64,000 nt of DNA from Viola odorata (GCA_963691705.1 OY829545.1:31297475-31361474); one strand, 5' to 3'; counted from the stretch's first letter, positions 20,481 through 34,129 are shown. Translations and numbers: made by a program. Notes: generated by a model not told the origin, from the letters alone.

Positions 20481-20713
20481 TAGGGGAGGCTGCCATTTCA
20501 GTATGTGGAAATGGCTCGTAGGTAAAAGAGGCACTTGATTCGGCAACCATGCATCCTTAAACTCTAAGAACAACTTCCCTCTTCTAATTACAACATCCTG
20601 GATTGATTCCTCAACCCGGCATAAAATAATGCTATTCCTCGACGCCCATAAAGACCAGAGGATTGAAATAAACTGCTCAAGAGTCATATCATCTAGAGAC
20701 AACCCAGTCGCGG

Positions 20714-20944
20714 CTAGCCACTCCACCCAGTTATCCCCTTAAATACCCGAAACTCTATCGCAAAAGGACAAGACAACAACAGATGCGATGCCGACTCAAC
20801 CGCCATATTACAATATAGGCACACCGGATCCACCATCATTCCTCTTCTACCCAAATTCACTCGGGCAGGGAGAGAGCTATTACCCAATATCCACATGAAA
20901 TCTTTAAATTTTGGAAGAATAGTTAACCCCACAGGTGTTTCCAC
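20714..20944 (-). pseudogene. LINE RT zinc-binding domain
   Basis: A 76-codon frame with PKFKDFMWILGNSSLPARV, NLGRRGMMVDPVCLYC and ASHLLLSCPFAIEF. The Cys-x2-Cys and His-x4-Cys pairs are the RVT zinc-binding pattern of plant non-LTR elements. It lies between the RT thumb segment (21568-21320) and the RNase H. Confidence 0.75.
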
Positions 20945-21319
20945 TAACCTCTCTTAAGATTTAAACACACGGGGGAACTCGCCGAGGTTAAGTAGTGAGT
21001 CGAATGGAATACTTGACGTTTATAGTCCCTCTCCACACAAGAGTATCATTCGCCTCAACCCGGCTAATCGATAGGCTTAAAATTTTAGATATCTCCTGCG
21101 GTAGAAAGATCTGCTCCACCAAGTCAACCTTTCAACGCCTCTTCTCTTTGTCGATCAGCTCGGCCACATTTGCCTTCTCATTCAACCCCGACACAGGTGC
21201 CAAGATCATCCCATTTTCCACCGAAGGAAGCCAAGGAACCTTTCAAATTCGGATCCTCTCCCCATTCCCCACCCGCCAGAAACAACCTCTCTGGAGAACT
21301 TTTCTACCTGCCCAAATGC

Positions 21320-22755
21320 TCATCCAAACATAATTAGGTTGCGTTCCAATTCCTGCATCCAAAAAACCGAGCGGGTAAAGTATCTAACTTTCAGAAGTTG
21401 GGAGAGCAAGGAATTCATATTCTTATGCAAGCACCAACCTTGATTAGCGAGCAAAGCTAAATTAAATTCTCTAACCTTTCTAAATCCCAGACCTCCATCT
21501 ACTTTAGACCTACATAACTTATCCCAGACCACCCAGTGAACCTTTCGCTCATCCGGATCCCCCCCCACTAGAATCTCCTTGTAGCCTTTTCCAGCTCGTC
21601 ATATATAGAGGCAGGAATTTTAAAATAACTCATCATGTATGTTGGTATGGATTAGATAACCGACTTAATCAACACTTCCTTCACCACCTGGGATAATTTT
21701 TCTCCTTCCACCCAACCAGTCGCTTGCAAATCCTATCTCGAATGGAAGTGAACATCCCTTTCTTTGAACAACTAAAAGATATTAGAAGCCCCAAATACCT
21801 CACATGAGATTCCGCCCCCACCATCCCTAGTCTAGCCTTTACAAGCGCCCTAACATTCTCATCTACGTTCTTGCTGAAGCATACCTCTGATTTTTCCAAA
21901 TCAACCTTTTGACCAGACGCCTCTTCATACTCCCTTAGAATTGAGGTAATTATCCTTGCTTCATCCTCAACCGCCTTAGAAAAAATGAGGTTATCGTCTG
22001 CATAGAACAAATGACTAACCTCTGGGCTACCAGAAAAATCTTATAGACATATATCCTGTTAGACACAGTTGCAACTTGGAACATCGCCGAAAGACCTTCT
22101 GCACATAGCAAAAATAAATAAGGGTTGGAGCCCTCTTTTTGGATAGAAGGTGGGACTAGGGGCACCATTTAGAAGAATAACAAAGGAAACCGTTGTGACA
22201 CAACGTATGACCAGTGATGTCCACCTAGATGAGAACCTCATACGAAACATAATCGCCTCCAGAAAGTTCCATTCTACTCTATCGTATGCCTTGCTCATGT
22301 CTAACTTGACACTCATCTATCCCGTTCCAGATCTCATAGTGTTCATCCCATGGAATATCTCCTAGGTAATCAAGACATTATTTGTAATGAGTCGTCTAGG
22401 GACAAAAACACTCTAATTCACCGATACAATGCTAGGAGTATCATCTTTAAACGATTAACGACCACTTTGGTGATCAACTTAAACACGACATTGCATAAAC
22501 TAATAGGGCAAATTTGGGAACATTCAAAGGATTTGCAATTTTAGGTATAAGGGTGTGGTTAAGGTAGTTAGGGTCTTCCCCATCATTTAAAATACCAAGG
22601 ACAACATTACAAACAAGATTTTTAAGAAAAGACCAGAATTTATGGGGAAAAAACGGAGGCATTCCATCCGGTCCTGGAGCCTTGGTGGGGTGCATATGTT
22701 TTAACGCTTTAAAACCTTCATCTTTAGTAAAAGCTTGATCAAGAGATGCGTTCAT
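21320..22755 (-). pseudogene. LINE reverse transcriptase
   Basis: Three frame blocks make up one RT. 22755-22474 has HPTKAPGPDGMPPFF (fingers). 22316-22059 has KLDMSKAYDRVEW (motif A Asp) and LLNGAPSPTFYPKRGL. 22010-21681 has MFYADDNLIFSKA (catalytic YADD) and SGQKVDLEKSEVCFS. A fourth block, 21568-21320, has ERKVHWVVWDKLCRSK and GGLGFRKVREFNLALLANQG, the conserved region after the RT. At least three frameshifts separate the blocks, but the active-site residues remain. Confidence 0.8.
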
Positions 22756-23299
22756 AGAAAGGGAAACACGAGGAGTTATAACTTGTAAAATATTTAAAAA
22801 TATATCAACTTGTAATACTCTAGGAGTATACCCTCAACTTCCTTAGAAGACTCCCTCCATATACCCGACTCATCCTTAATTATTTTAATAGTATTCTCCT
22901 TATTTCTCTAGGACGCTCTGGCATGGAAGAACTTTGGATTCCTATCACCCTCCTCAAGCTAGAGGACTCCTGATCTCTACTTATATATAACTTCCTCCCT
23001 ATGTATTAATTCCTCAATATCTTTACTGACTTCTTCTATTTCATCCAGAGTTGAGTTCAAAACTGGTTGGACCTGTAACCACCCAAGATGCTCTCTCTTC
23101 TTAACAATGGATCTATGGACATTTCCAAAAACCTCCTTACTCTATCTAGATATTTCTGACCCACAACGTTTAAGCTGCCACTTTAAAGATTCCCTGGACC
23201 CTCGCAACTTAACTCTACTCCACATTTCTTTGACCAACTCGAAGCACGACTCTTTCTTAAGCCAGGCCACCTCAAAGTGGAAGACTTTCCCCCCTGTGA

Positions 23300-24014
23300 A
23301 TCCTACCACCATCAGGGGTCAACTTTATCAGAATGGGGCAATGTTCTGATCCAAACTGAGGAAGGTGCTTAACCACAACTCCTAGAAAACAACTTCTCCA
23401 CTACTCATTCATTGTCCCTCTATCAATCATTTCCATTATAGTTCCTCTACCTCTTTGATTATTACACCATGTGAATTTAGGTCTTGAAAATCCTAAATCA
23501 ACAAGATCACAATCGTCAAGAGCGCATCGAAATGCATCCATAACATTGAAATCTCTATCTAAGTCGCCCAATTTCTCATGGGCCCACATAACTTCATTAA
23601 AATTCCCAACACAGATCAACGGAAAGTTTTATCCTAAGATCCCTAAGCATATCCTAAGTTTTATGTTTATCTTCAGTGCATGGCCAACCATAAATTTCGA
23701 TGAATCACCAAGACGGACCACTCTTAAAACCATTCAAGATTTCAATAACAATGCAATGAGCAACACAACACATTAACAGAAATATCATATCTACACATCA
23801 AAACAAGCCCGCCTTTCCTAGTAACACCCTCACACTCAGCAGCAAGCACATAAGGGAACAACTATTTCTTATTTAAAATCTTAAACTCATCAGCATACAA
23901 TTTTGTTTCTGATAAAAAAACTAAATCAGGGAACTCTAATCCTAGCAACTTCAAAAAGTTTTCACTTGACTGAGGGTTGCCAACCCCACGACAATTCCAG
24001 AATAAAAGGTTCAT
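23300..24014 (-). pseudogene. LINE ORF2 start and AP endonuclease
   Basis: ORF2 begins at ATG 24014 with MNLLFWNCRGVGNPQSSEN, the standard beginning of plant L1 ORF2. The endonuclease nicks target DNA. Further on, 23619-23401 reads MICVGNFNEVMWAHEKLG and GFSRPKFTWCNNQRG. The catalytic GDFN motif has become GNFN (Asp to Asn, about 23602-23604), so nicking activity would be lost. In-frame stops also occur (for example after ILNKK near 23860). Upstream ORF1 appears to end in a TGA that overlaps this ATG (ATGA). Confidence 0.78.
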
Positions 24015-24780
24015 GGCGGTTGCTCAGCAACCTCCGCCGAAACCTCATCCTCATCCCAATGCATCATTTTCATCGTTTTGTACAAAGTAGACGACAGATT
24101 ACTATAGTCATCATCTTTCAAAACTCTCACCCCGCTCTTTCTATTAATGAAGCACCATATAAAGGACACACATATGGTTTACAAATGCCCCAAAAGCACT
24201 CGAGCTGACCCCCGATCCCCAAGAACTTTCCCAAGCAAAAAAAACCATTATGATTAACCATATTTTCCAGCACTAGGCAACCATCTCCACCCAAATTCGA
24301 ACCCTTACCACCCAAAAGTCCTAAATTATGATTCCTAACAGGATCACTCGATCTCTCTATCGTAATTCCTAGGTAATAATCTATTCTCTTTAGGAGGAAG
24401 TGAGTAAAAAGCAGTGAAAGCAATAATGCAACCAGCAGTGAAAAATTAAATAGCCCAAGCTTAAAAAGAAAAAAAGAGTCCTAAATGAGTGCATTCTAAT
24501 TAATTAGAAAATGAAAAGTAAACACAAAAGGATATTAATTGGAGCCTAAATTAGAGGAAGCAAAGATCAGGTACGAAATCCTCACTAGTAACTAAAATTG
24601 AAATTTAAAAAGCAAATCAAATCAAGATAGGATGCAAACAATAGACCCTCTAGATAGCTAGGGCATTAAATTTCGAAATTAAATAAAAAAGAGGACTTAT
24701 AAGAAACTACAAAATTGATGAGGAAGATCCCTGCTACCAAAGCTAAAGAACGAGATGAACACTGCTAAGAGAATCTTTTT

Positions 24781-25381
24781 TTTTTTTTCAGTAACTAAGG
24801 TGTTATTTCAGATCATCTTAATCTACACCATTGGATCCAATTCTCCCAAACACTATTGTTCCCATTTTTTAAGATTTCATTTTTCCCAATGGATGGTGCT
24901 TGGCTGACACTTAGGTGTCGATGAAAATGGGTTCGATGCCGTGAAAAGTCAGTCAATCCGTTGAAGGGGCGTGGCGGGGCGTGGCGGGGGGGGGAGGGGG
25001 GGGGGGGTAAATTGGACGGTGAATAAAGATAAGTATTGAAATTATAAAGCTAAACAGAGAGTGGCGTCGCTATCTGTTTATTTAGATAGGATGCAAATGA
25101 ACAGAGAGACGGTCTTAGGCGTCGTTTTGGGTTCAATTATTTAAGATTGAACGTTTCGATATGTGAACGGTTATTCTATATTTAAAAAAAAAAAAACACA
25201 AAACGACGCCGTTTTAGTTTGACATTGACCCAGCTAGGTCGATAGCGAGTCAGGTCAGATAGATTTTTTCCGGTTCATTTGCAGATCCGATCAGATAGCT
25301 AAACCGAACCGAAAACATCTTCAGGTCACAGTTTTTTCAATCAAACCGTCGAGTCGGTCCAATTTTTAAAACACTGAGATA
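24781..25381. other. Spacer with G-rich tract
   Basis: No gene. It contains a G-run region at 24965-25007 made of GGGGCGTGGCG steps and a long G run, which could form a G-quadruplex. ACGACGCCGTTTT motifs occur near 25203-25216. Confidence 0.5.
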
Positions 25382-26510
<1,129 letters not shown>

Positions 26511-26517
<7 letters not shown>

Positions 26518-27535
26518 AAGACATGAACAGCCTAACGGTTTCTAGTGAGATGCATTTTGCTTTTGTTTGGATTCAATGAGGACAGAATTTGAAAGAACTG
26601 AACGAGCTATGGTTTATCTAAATGTTAGCTAGATATGTAATCATAAGTCCTATAATTGTTCTCATGCCTAGTGCTTTTGATGTTGCTATTGCGTAGTTGG
26701 GATTTGGATTTAGAAATGCCACTAGCGATTATGCATTGGGTTGATTATTATTAAGTTTGTGTTGTTCCCTTGGTTTGGTTGAATTCATCTTTCTGTGATC
26801 ATCCCTGGGTTTCTAATTCACATGGTATGAAAAGCTTTACAACTTGATTTGAATTCAACTTGATTGAAAGACATGAACAACCATTAATGCATTTTGCTTT
26901 TGTTTAGATTCAATGAGGACATAATTTGAAAGAAATGAACGAGCTAAGGTTTATCTAAATGTTAGCTAGATATGTAATCTTAAGTACTATGATTGTTCTC
27001 ATGCCTAGTGCTTTTGCTGTTGCTATTGTGTAGTCGGGATTTTGATCTAGAAATGCCACTAGTGATTATGCATTAAGTTGATTATTATTAAGTTTGTGTT
27101 GATCCCTTGCTTTGGTTGAATACATCCCTTTGTGATCCCTTGGTTGCTAATTCACATGGTATGAAAAGCTTTACAACTTGATTTGAATTCAACTTGATTG
27201 TAAGACATGAACAGCCTAATGGTTTCTAGTGAGATGCATTTTGCTTTTGTTTAGATTCAATGAGGACAGAATTTGACAGAAATGAATAAGCTAAGGTTTA
27301 TCTAAATGTTAGCTAGATATGTAATCTTAACTACTATGATTGTTCTCATGCTAGTGCTGTTGCTATTGCATAGTCGGGATTTTGATTTAGAAATGCCATT
27401 AGCGATTATGGATTGAGTTGACTATTATTAAGTTTGTGTTGTTCCCTTGATTTGGTTGAATATATCTTTCTGTGATCATCTCTTGGTTTCTAATTCACAT
27501 GGTATGAAAAACTTTACAACTTGATTTGAATTCAA
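26511..27535 (+). repeat. Three tandem copies of the RPS27 3' flank
   Basis: Units start at 26511, 26861 and 27195 (about 350, 334 and 341 bp). Each begins with TGATTGAAAGACATGAACA or a near match and ends with ACTTTACAACTTGATTTG-type sequence. The first unit begins at the last codons of RPS27, so the repeated piece is the 3' UTR and the DNA just after it. Units differ by scattered substitutions and small gaps. Confidence 0.9.
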
Positions 27536-28112
27536 GTGGTGAATATTGTGGTGAGGCGAAACTGGTTTCAAGTTTGTGCTGTTAGCACCCGTCTTTTGGT
27601 TTCTTATTTTTCCTAGTTGAGAATTGTGTGGTACAACTTTTTAAACCGTATGACACCGGATCTGATCGACCAGGGAGTTCTTGGCGCAATTGCTGTGACC
27701 ATAAATTTAATCAATTTTTTTCAGGAAAGATAAAATTAGAGATCAAAGGATGAATTTCTCCTTACCTTTTATCTTTATCCCCCCATATTTCCACTAGTTA
27801 CTTAGAAAGTCTTATGTCTCGCGCTTATTAGTTTTTTATTGTTAATGATATACTTTTTGCTTGAATTCAATCAAAAGGGATTAAATCGTTTAATCTAAGA
27901 CTAATTTAGGGTAAAAAAATAGAAAACAATGGCTTTCTGCTTGGTCCTAGAAACAAAAGATGGTCTAACAGAGTAATATGGGATCTTTCTTTTTTTTATT
28001 TGATTTATCATTTGTCATTCTTTTCAATTTTTTTTGGATTATTGATATTTTTCTTTCTTTTTGGATTTTTTCCTATTTTTTCTTATATTTTTTCAAAATT
28101 ATTGACGCGCCG
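27536..28112. other. Spacer, no recognised feature
   Basis: The 66-codon frame at 27978-28178 is Phe/Leu-rich low complexity crossing into the next element and is not credible as a gene. Confidence 0.5.
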
Positions 28113-28122
28113 GTGATAAGCA
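28113..28122. repeat. Target-site duplication GTGATAAGCA, left copy
   Basis: Ten identical bases flank the Mutator-like element here and at 29789-29798. Confidence 0.85.
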
Positions 28123-28362
28123 AGGAAAATGCACCACGGGGTCTCCCTCTTATTATTTTTATTTTTGTCAGTCCTTAGATCTAATATTTGTTCAATTGGC
28201 TCCCCTCCGTTATAGACGTTAGCACTACCAGGTCCCTGTCGTTAAAAAATGGACGGATTGCGACAAACGGACGTTACTTTTGTTGATTGGACTGACACTT
28301 GATTATTTAATTATTTTTTTTGCTGACTGGACTGACATGTGTCATATTAATTATTTTCTTTT

Positions 28363-28394
<32 letters not shown>

Positions 28395-29788
28395 TCTTTT
28401 TTCTTTTTCCTCTCTTCTTCTTCATCCCTGTCTTCGTTCTTTTCTCTTAATAATTCAAATTAATAATCACAAGAAAAATTCAAATTTTAAAAATATTAAT
28501 AAATTAATAAAACTAAATAATTGAACTCTTACCCCTCTGTCTTCGTTCTTTTCTCCCTTTTAATTCTTTTCATTAACTTTGTTTATATGTGAGCGTCATA
28601 TGTATGAAGCAACTTTAACAAAATCAAGAGCATAACAGAATATATGTATAGGAACTAAACATATTCGGAATCACTCTATTTTATAGCTTAAGATGCCATT
28701 TACAAAATAAAAACAGAGCTCTTTTCATTAACTTCGTTCCAATTCTTGACGTTCACACATAACCCGGATTCGTTCATCACGACCCGGATCCGTTCATCAC
28801 CAAACCCGACTCCGTTTCTTTCCTTCGATCACCGGCGCCACTGACGAATCAGCAGCAATTCAACCAAACAACAATTCGATCCAAGCCAGCAATTCAATCA
28901 AACAGAAATTAAACCCAACAACAATTCAATCGAGCATCAAATTAGTCCATACTAACATTAAACCCAACTAAGAATTAAACCAACCAACAATTAAATTAAA
29001 CCCAGCCAACGAGTAAATTAAACCCAGCAATCAAACCATCTTTCTCAATCCAAACAAAGTAACCAAAAAACCTTTCTCAATCGTCTCTTCATCGCATCTG
29101 ACCCACGATGCGGAATGGAATCAGAAAAGGAGAGCAAACGGGGCCGTTTTGATTTGGTGGTTGATGAAGAAGCTAAAGACGGGCATAGTGGTTGTGGATG
29201 GATTTTGAAGAAGGAGGAGCGATTTGGCAGCGTAATGAGTGGAGTTTTGGAAACGAAAACAGAGGCCATTAAGCAGATCACTGTTGCTAACAATGGTGGG
29301 TGAAGTGGAGGAGAGGGAAAGGGTTTAAGGGTGGTTTTTTGGTTTAATTCTTGAAAAACAGAAAATGAATTAGGGATTTAATAAGTTGGATTTTATTTTG
29401 ATTGGATTTGTGATGTTTGGTTTGTTTTGGTGTGAGGGCGGCGGTGAGAGAGGGAAGAAGGAGATGACAGAGTGCATTTGTTAAAGACATGAAAGAAAAG
29501 AAAAGAAAAGAAAATAAAAAGAAACAAAAGAAAGGAAAAAAGAAAGAAAAAATAATTTAATTAATATGACACGTGTCAGTCCAGTCATCAAAAAAAATAA
29601 TTAAATAATTAAGTGTCAGTCCAGTCAGCAAAAGTAACGTCCGTTTGTCGCAATCTGTCCATTTTTTAACGACGGGGACTTGGTAGTGCTAACGTCTATA
29701 ACGGAGGAGAGCCAATTGAACAAATATTAGACCTAAGGACTGACAAAAATGAAAATAATAAGAGGGGGATCCTGTGGTGCCTTTTCCT
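28123..29788. mobile_element. Non-autonomous Mutator-like element with long terminal inverted repeats
   Basis: The ends are inverted: AGGAAAATGCACCACGGGG at the left and, on the other strand at the right, AGGAAAAGGCACCACAGGAT. The inverted repeats extend about 280 bp (to about 28400 and from about 29510), including ACGTTACTTTTG and GGACTGACA segments. Ten-bp target duplications fit the 8-11 bp typical of Mutator-like elements. No transposase is present. The 1.1-kb interior has non-repetitive sequence including pyrimidine-rich tracts and a small frame (29115-29303), so it may have captured host DNA. An IS- or hAT-type origin is less likely because of the duplication length. Confidence 0.82.
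29115..29303 (+). CDS. Small frame inside the Mutator-like element, doubtful
   Basis: A 62-codon frame with many charged residues (MESEKESKRGRFDLVVDEE) and a GHSGCGWILKKEERFG stretch. The composition is more protein-like than the surroundings. It could be an exon fragment of a captured gene (Pack-MULE style), but I do not recognise a family, and a chance frame cannot be excluded. Confidence 0.25.
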   Translation: MESEKESKRGRFDLVVDEEAKDGHSGCGWILKKEERFGSVMSGVLETKTEAIKQITVANNGG

Positions 29789-29798
29789 GTGATAAGCA
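29789..29798. repeat. Target-site duplication GTGATAAGCA, right copy
   Basis: Identical to 28113-28122. Confidence 0.85.
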
Positions 29799-30780
29799 CG
29801 TAAATAAAATGTATTTTAATTAATATTTGCTATATAAGTCGTTGTCGCAAGATAGCTAGAGAGATATGGGGTGTTACTTTCTAGATAGTAAAGAAGTGTC
29901 CAAGTGACATTTTAAAAGTTATATGCCATAAAGTGACACTTGGTTCTAAATAAAGTGGCACAATTTAGAAAAATCGTACAATTCCTTGTGACTTTGAATT
30001 GTAATTTTTTTTAGAAATGTACTAAAAAAAATTAAAATATTTGCAGAAAAAATTACTCTATGTTTGAAGAACTCTATAACTTTTTAATGATTTTTTTTAA
30101 CTTTTCTTATAAATTTCATCTCTTTGCTTCAATTCTATACTTCTATAAAGTTACAGAATATGTAAAAAAAGTTATGCAATATGTAAGAAAAGTTAATAGA
30201 AATAGGTACCCAATAATTTTTTTAAAAATATTGTAACTTTTCTTATATATTTCATAATACTTTACTTTGATTTTATTTTTTTTAAGTTACAGAATATATA
30301 AAAAAAATTACGAAATATGAAAAAAAAGTTACGAAATGGGAGTGTCTATCAAACCCCTATTAATATGCGAAAGGAACAGACAAAACATGAGAGAAAACCG
30401 GGAAAAAATGTACTGGCTAACTTCCATTTAACTCCAAATGATCCAATAAGTATAAGTTAATTTAAACATATTCCTAGCCACTAAGCAGTTTGAGTCAACG
30501 ATACAATCAATCACTTATCAATATGGTTCATGACTTCAAAACACGTGAAAATGAGTAGGCCCTAACCTAATTCAATACCCATTTATGTCCACATCCTTGT
30601 TCCAATCAATCCCTCTACTTGCATTAAATGTGCATGTGCTTGTAAATTAATAATGACACTAACGGTAATCAATATATCAAGAAGCCTGTATCACCAACAT
30701 CCACATACTTGTTTACATGTCAAACTTCACACAAAGCAACATAATGCATGTCAACCAACAAGCTTATATCCCGATGATAA
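29799..30780. other. AT-rich spacer
   Basis: No gene. Between about 30100 and 30340 there are repeated AAAAAGTTACGAAATATG-like units in both orientations. The 79-codon frame at 30653-30892 shows no domain. Confidence 0.5.
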
Positions 30781-30939
30781 TTTTTTTTTGAAGCAGAGAA
30801 AGGTAGGTCTTAAATTAGAGCATTCTAACTTCCAAAATTATTTGGGAAAATGGACCAAAAGATTCATGTTGAAATCCAAGATTACAAACTAGAATATAAT
30901 AGAACACAAAATATGAATGATACAAGGCCAAGGATGCGA

Positions 30940-31645
30940 CTTCACCCCCGAATGCCGGACATACCGATAACGTTCCTACACCAAGCAACGAAGACCTGAC
31001 CCCGCCAGGACCGATAACTAGAAGTCGGGCCAAGAAGCTTGCACTATGGATCGAAGCGAAAATGAAGAAAGACACTTCCAACCCCAGTGCACGAACCTTA
31101 ACAGTCATTGGACATTACCGGGTCCCGTTTGATTATGGAAGTCTACCAGTAACATGGGAAGCTACCGGAAGTTCCCCAAATGAAGAATGTTGGCCCCACC
31201 ATTCCCAAACCCTTTTTGCAAGTATTTGGGAATCTACCAGGAACGCTAACGGAAAGAAGGACACCATCCGGAAGTCGCCCCAATTTTGGTGCAATCATCT
31301 TGGGCCTGGACGCCCCACTACGCTACAGACATGGGATTAGACGGCCCAATTTGCCTATTTTGTGACTATGTTTATATAAACTAGACTTATTCATTTTTGT
31401 CATTAGTTTAGATTGAGTGAGAATTGTTGAGTGAGAATACTCCTCACCTTTTCACCCTAGACTCTCTCATCTCCTTGAGAAAGATAGTTTGAGTTGAGAA
31501 TACTCCTCACTAAGCTTTCTTTGAAAAATCCAGCTTGTAATTTGGTATATTGTTTGCTGCTTATTTTCCAAGTAATTCAAGTTTCCAAGTGTGTTGTTCC
31601 ATCCTCATCATGATTCAAGTTCTCATCTCTTTCCTGTCCAAGCAA
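30940..31645 (+). mobile_element. Gypsy pol C-terminal tail and LTR-like fragment
   Basis: The plus-strand frame near 30985-31110 reads DLTPPGPITRSRAKKLALW; a GPxTRSRAK stretch is the common C-terminal tail of plant chromoviral gypsy polyproteins. The frame continues past the expected end. Downstream, TTTATATAAAC (about 31370-31380) resembles an LTR promoter, and TGAGTGAGAATACTCCTCAC-like repeats follow (31416-31511). LTR ends and target duplications could not be set, so this is a fragment of uncertain extent. Confidence 0.45.
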
Positions 31646-31649
31646 TTGG

Positions 31650-33284
31650 TAATATCCAATACCTTTCCCTCCTTTCTCTTGTTCATCATCTTTCTCTCTC
31701 ACCTGCACAGCAAACCAGACCGGCCCGTCACCTTCTCCAGCCGACCAGTAGCAACCTTCGTCTTCTCCAGTCGACCAGCAACCAACCAGCAGCAAGGCAG
31801 CGACGGCAAGGGAGAGCAACTGTGGCAACGGAGCAGCATCGCGACGACAACGATGGAGTACAACAGCGGTGGCGAACAACAGCCACTTCGACCTAAATTC
31901 GGCCAAAATGACCCTCGCAATACCAGTAACTCAACCAAGCCATCACAGTATGTGAATTCAAACAAAAGAGCAATCAATTTAATTAAAATAGTAAATTGAA
32001 TTAATTAACCAAAGCTTAAAATTAACTTGAAGTGGCAAGCAATTCGACGAAGTCAATCAACAAACTTAACTTGAAACGATAACAGCAATTAATTAAACAT
32101 TAAACAACAATTAATTTCTTCAAAAAAAAGAACGATTAATTGCTTGGAAATAATTGCAGAAAAATGATTAAAAGGCAATAACTTGAATAAATTGAAAGCA
32201 GAGGGACAGAGTGAATGGAGGGGGGGGGGGGGGGAGGGGGGGGGGGGGGACTAAAGCATGGAATTTCCCCCCCTCTTCTTGTTGCTTGAAGATCTGTATT
32301 TATAGGAGAAAGTTTGAGTCGGTTTGGGTAATTTGCATGGCCGAGAATCGTCGGGGAGGTGGAAGGATAAGGATGGCCGGCGATGGGATGTTCAGGATGA
32401 TGAGGCTTTGGTTGTGTGGCTGGGTGATGAACAAGTTTAAGCAAGTGGTCGGGGATTGATGAAGATTTTAGGAAGGAAATGATCACGATTTGGTTGCCTT
32501 AAATGCAAGGATTTTGGAAGATCAAAGTGATGATGAAAACGTTTCTTGGCCATTGGATGTGCATAAAGGACTCAAATGGTTTTGATCAAGTGGCTGTGAT
32601 GAGAGTGAGCTGGAAGTGGTTTAGTATTTATTTAATTGGTTTGAACTGTCAGTATGAGAAAACTTATAAGGAATCTGAACGAAAACAACTACGTTATAGA
32701 GAAAAATGTATGGAACGAGATGATGCGAACGGAAATTTGAACTCAACTCTCTAAATGTATTTATTTTGACAAAGTGTCAAAAAAGACTTGTTCGGGACCT
32801 ATTAGAGGTTTGAATTAAAACCGATAAACAATCCGAACGAAGACGACCAAAACATGCAGCAAAATATGACGATCGAGATGATGAGAACAAAAATTCAAGC
32901 TCATGCCTCTAAATGTATTTATTTTATTTAAAGTCTAAAAAGCTCGTTAGGGCCTAATAGGGGTCTGGCTACAAACCGGTAATAAATCCGAACGAAAATG
33001 ACTATGACATGTAATAAAATATAAGGGACGGAATGATGCGAACGAAAATTCGAACTCAACTCCCTAAATGGAAATATTTTATTTAAGGCTTAAAAGCTCG
33101 TTCGGAACTTGATAACAGTTCGAATGACGTAAAAAGGTGAAGAAACTAAAATAACACGAAATGAAGTAAAATAGTAAGATAAACAACAAATGATCGAAAA
33201 TTGATAGAGATTCGATTTAAGCAAGTTGATAATGCGATAAACGAAAAAAGTGCTAAAAAATGTGTCAAAAATCGGGTATCAACA
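31650..33284 (-). repeat. Minus-strand LTR of the TGTTGATACCCG family, right end clear
   Basis: On the minus strand it begins TGTTGATACCCGATTTTTG at 33284 and aligns with the solo LTR start at 53081 for several hundred bases (shared TTATCGCATTATCA and TTCGTTCGCATCAT-type segments). A TATA box (TATAAATAC) is at about 32296-32304 on the minus strand. A long G run (32219-32249 on the plus strand) lies just after the predicted start site. The left limit is uncertain, and no matching target duplication for CCAGG (33285-33289) was found. Confidence 0.6.
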
Positions 33285-33399
33285 CCAGGCCTGGGATAAG
33301 GCGAGTTAGATACGAGTGACTTAGGCCTGGGATGTGTCGGCCATCTGTCTCTTCTAGAAGATTACTTCTTCTGAAGTCCTATTCCAGCTAGAAGTCCCA

Positions 33400-34115
33400 A
33401 ACAGAACAGACTCCTATTTTTCTGTTAGGAGAATTAAAACAATTATTATTAAGGATATTATATTTTTAAGGAATTATGGAATTAGAAAGCAAATAGGACT
33501 CTAGGAAAACAAAGCTAAAAAGAGGGTTACGCCTCTCTTCTAAATGAGTTTCGATTTCTTTCTTCTTGTTGCTCTCTGGAACAGCAGCTATAGCTGGAGC
33601 TTGCAACCTCTGTTCGCTTTCCTTTTCCTTTAATAAATTAAATCCCATTTTATGCTTTCAATCTTTATTTATTTATTTATTATGATGATTGTTGGCTAAA
33701 TCCTTATTTCCTTGTAAAGATTCTGCCATGCTTAAACTGATTGTGAGATCAAATCATTCTTATTAAATTCCAATCTTATATCTCTATTCGTTTTATTTAA
33801 ATGTCAACTTATTCTTATTTCGATTGAAGCCTGATCAACTCCATTAGATTTTGAATAGCTACTGTCTTCTCTCAATACATTGGAGTCTACATTGTAGAGA
33901 GGGATACGAAGGCAACTACCTGATCGACGGATCAGATTAGAAAACAGATAGGGTCTGGTTTATAAGAGTAGACACTTCTCTCTCCCAGACATGGGATAAG
34001 GTCTCTCACAACGTAATAATCAGTCACTTTCTTAGACCTGATAGAGTAACCTCTTCAAGTCAGAAAGCAGGCCAAGGGTCTTAATAGGTGAAAATCTTTA
34101 GGAATCTCGTATAGG
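33400..34115 (+). repeat. Diverged Athila-like LTR segment
   Basis: It aligns loosely with 36560-37090: shared TGTGAGATCAAATCA, AAATGTCAA, a GGGATACGAAGGCAACTA-like segment, and GAGTAGA before TCTCTC. It directly precedes protease coding sequence, so gag and the primer site have been lost or the joint is a deletion. Its divergence from the later LTR implies a different subfamily. Confidence 0.5.
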
Positions 34116-34129
34116 TAGAGAAAGCGTTG

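Larger units (their letters stand above)
19991..24780 (-). mobile_element. L1-type LINE, minus strand, decayed
   Basis: Domains occur in the order endonuclease, RT, zinc-binding, RNase H when read on the minus strand. The 3' end is marked by a poly-T run on the plus strand (about 20000-20010), that is, a poly-A tail. ORF2 starts at 24014. Upstream sequence to about 24440 looks like the Gly-rich end of ORF1, and T-rich sequence beyond may be the 5' leader; the 5' boundary is uncertain. Target duplications were not found. Stops and frameshifts occur in every domain. Confidence 0.8.

Noticed and set aside
31577..31999. Overlapping 90-149-codon frames on both strands
   Set aside because: They lie in leader-like LTR sequence with CAG/GAC-rich low complexity; no domain.
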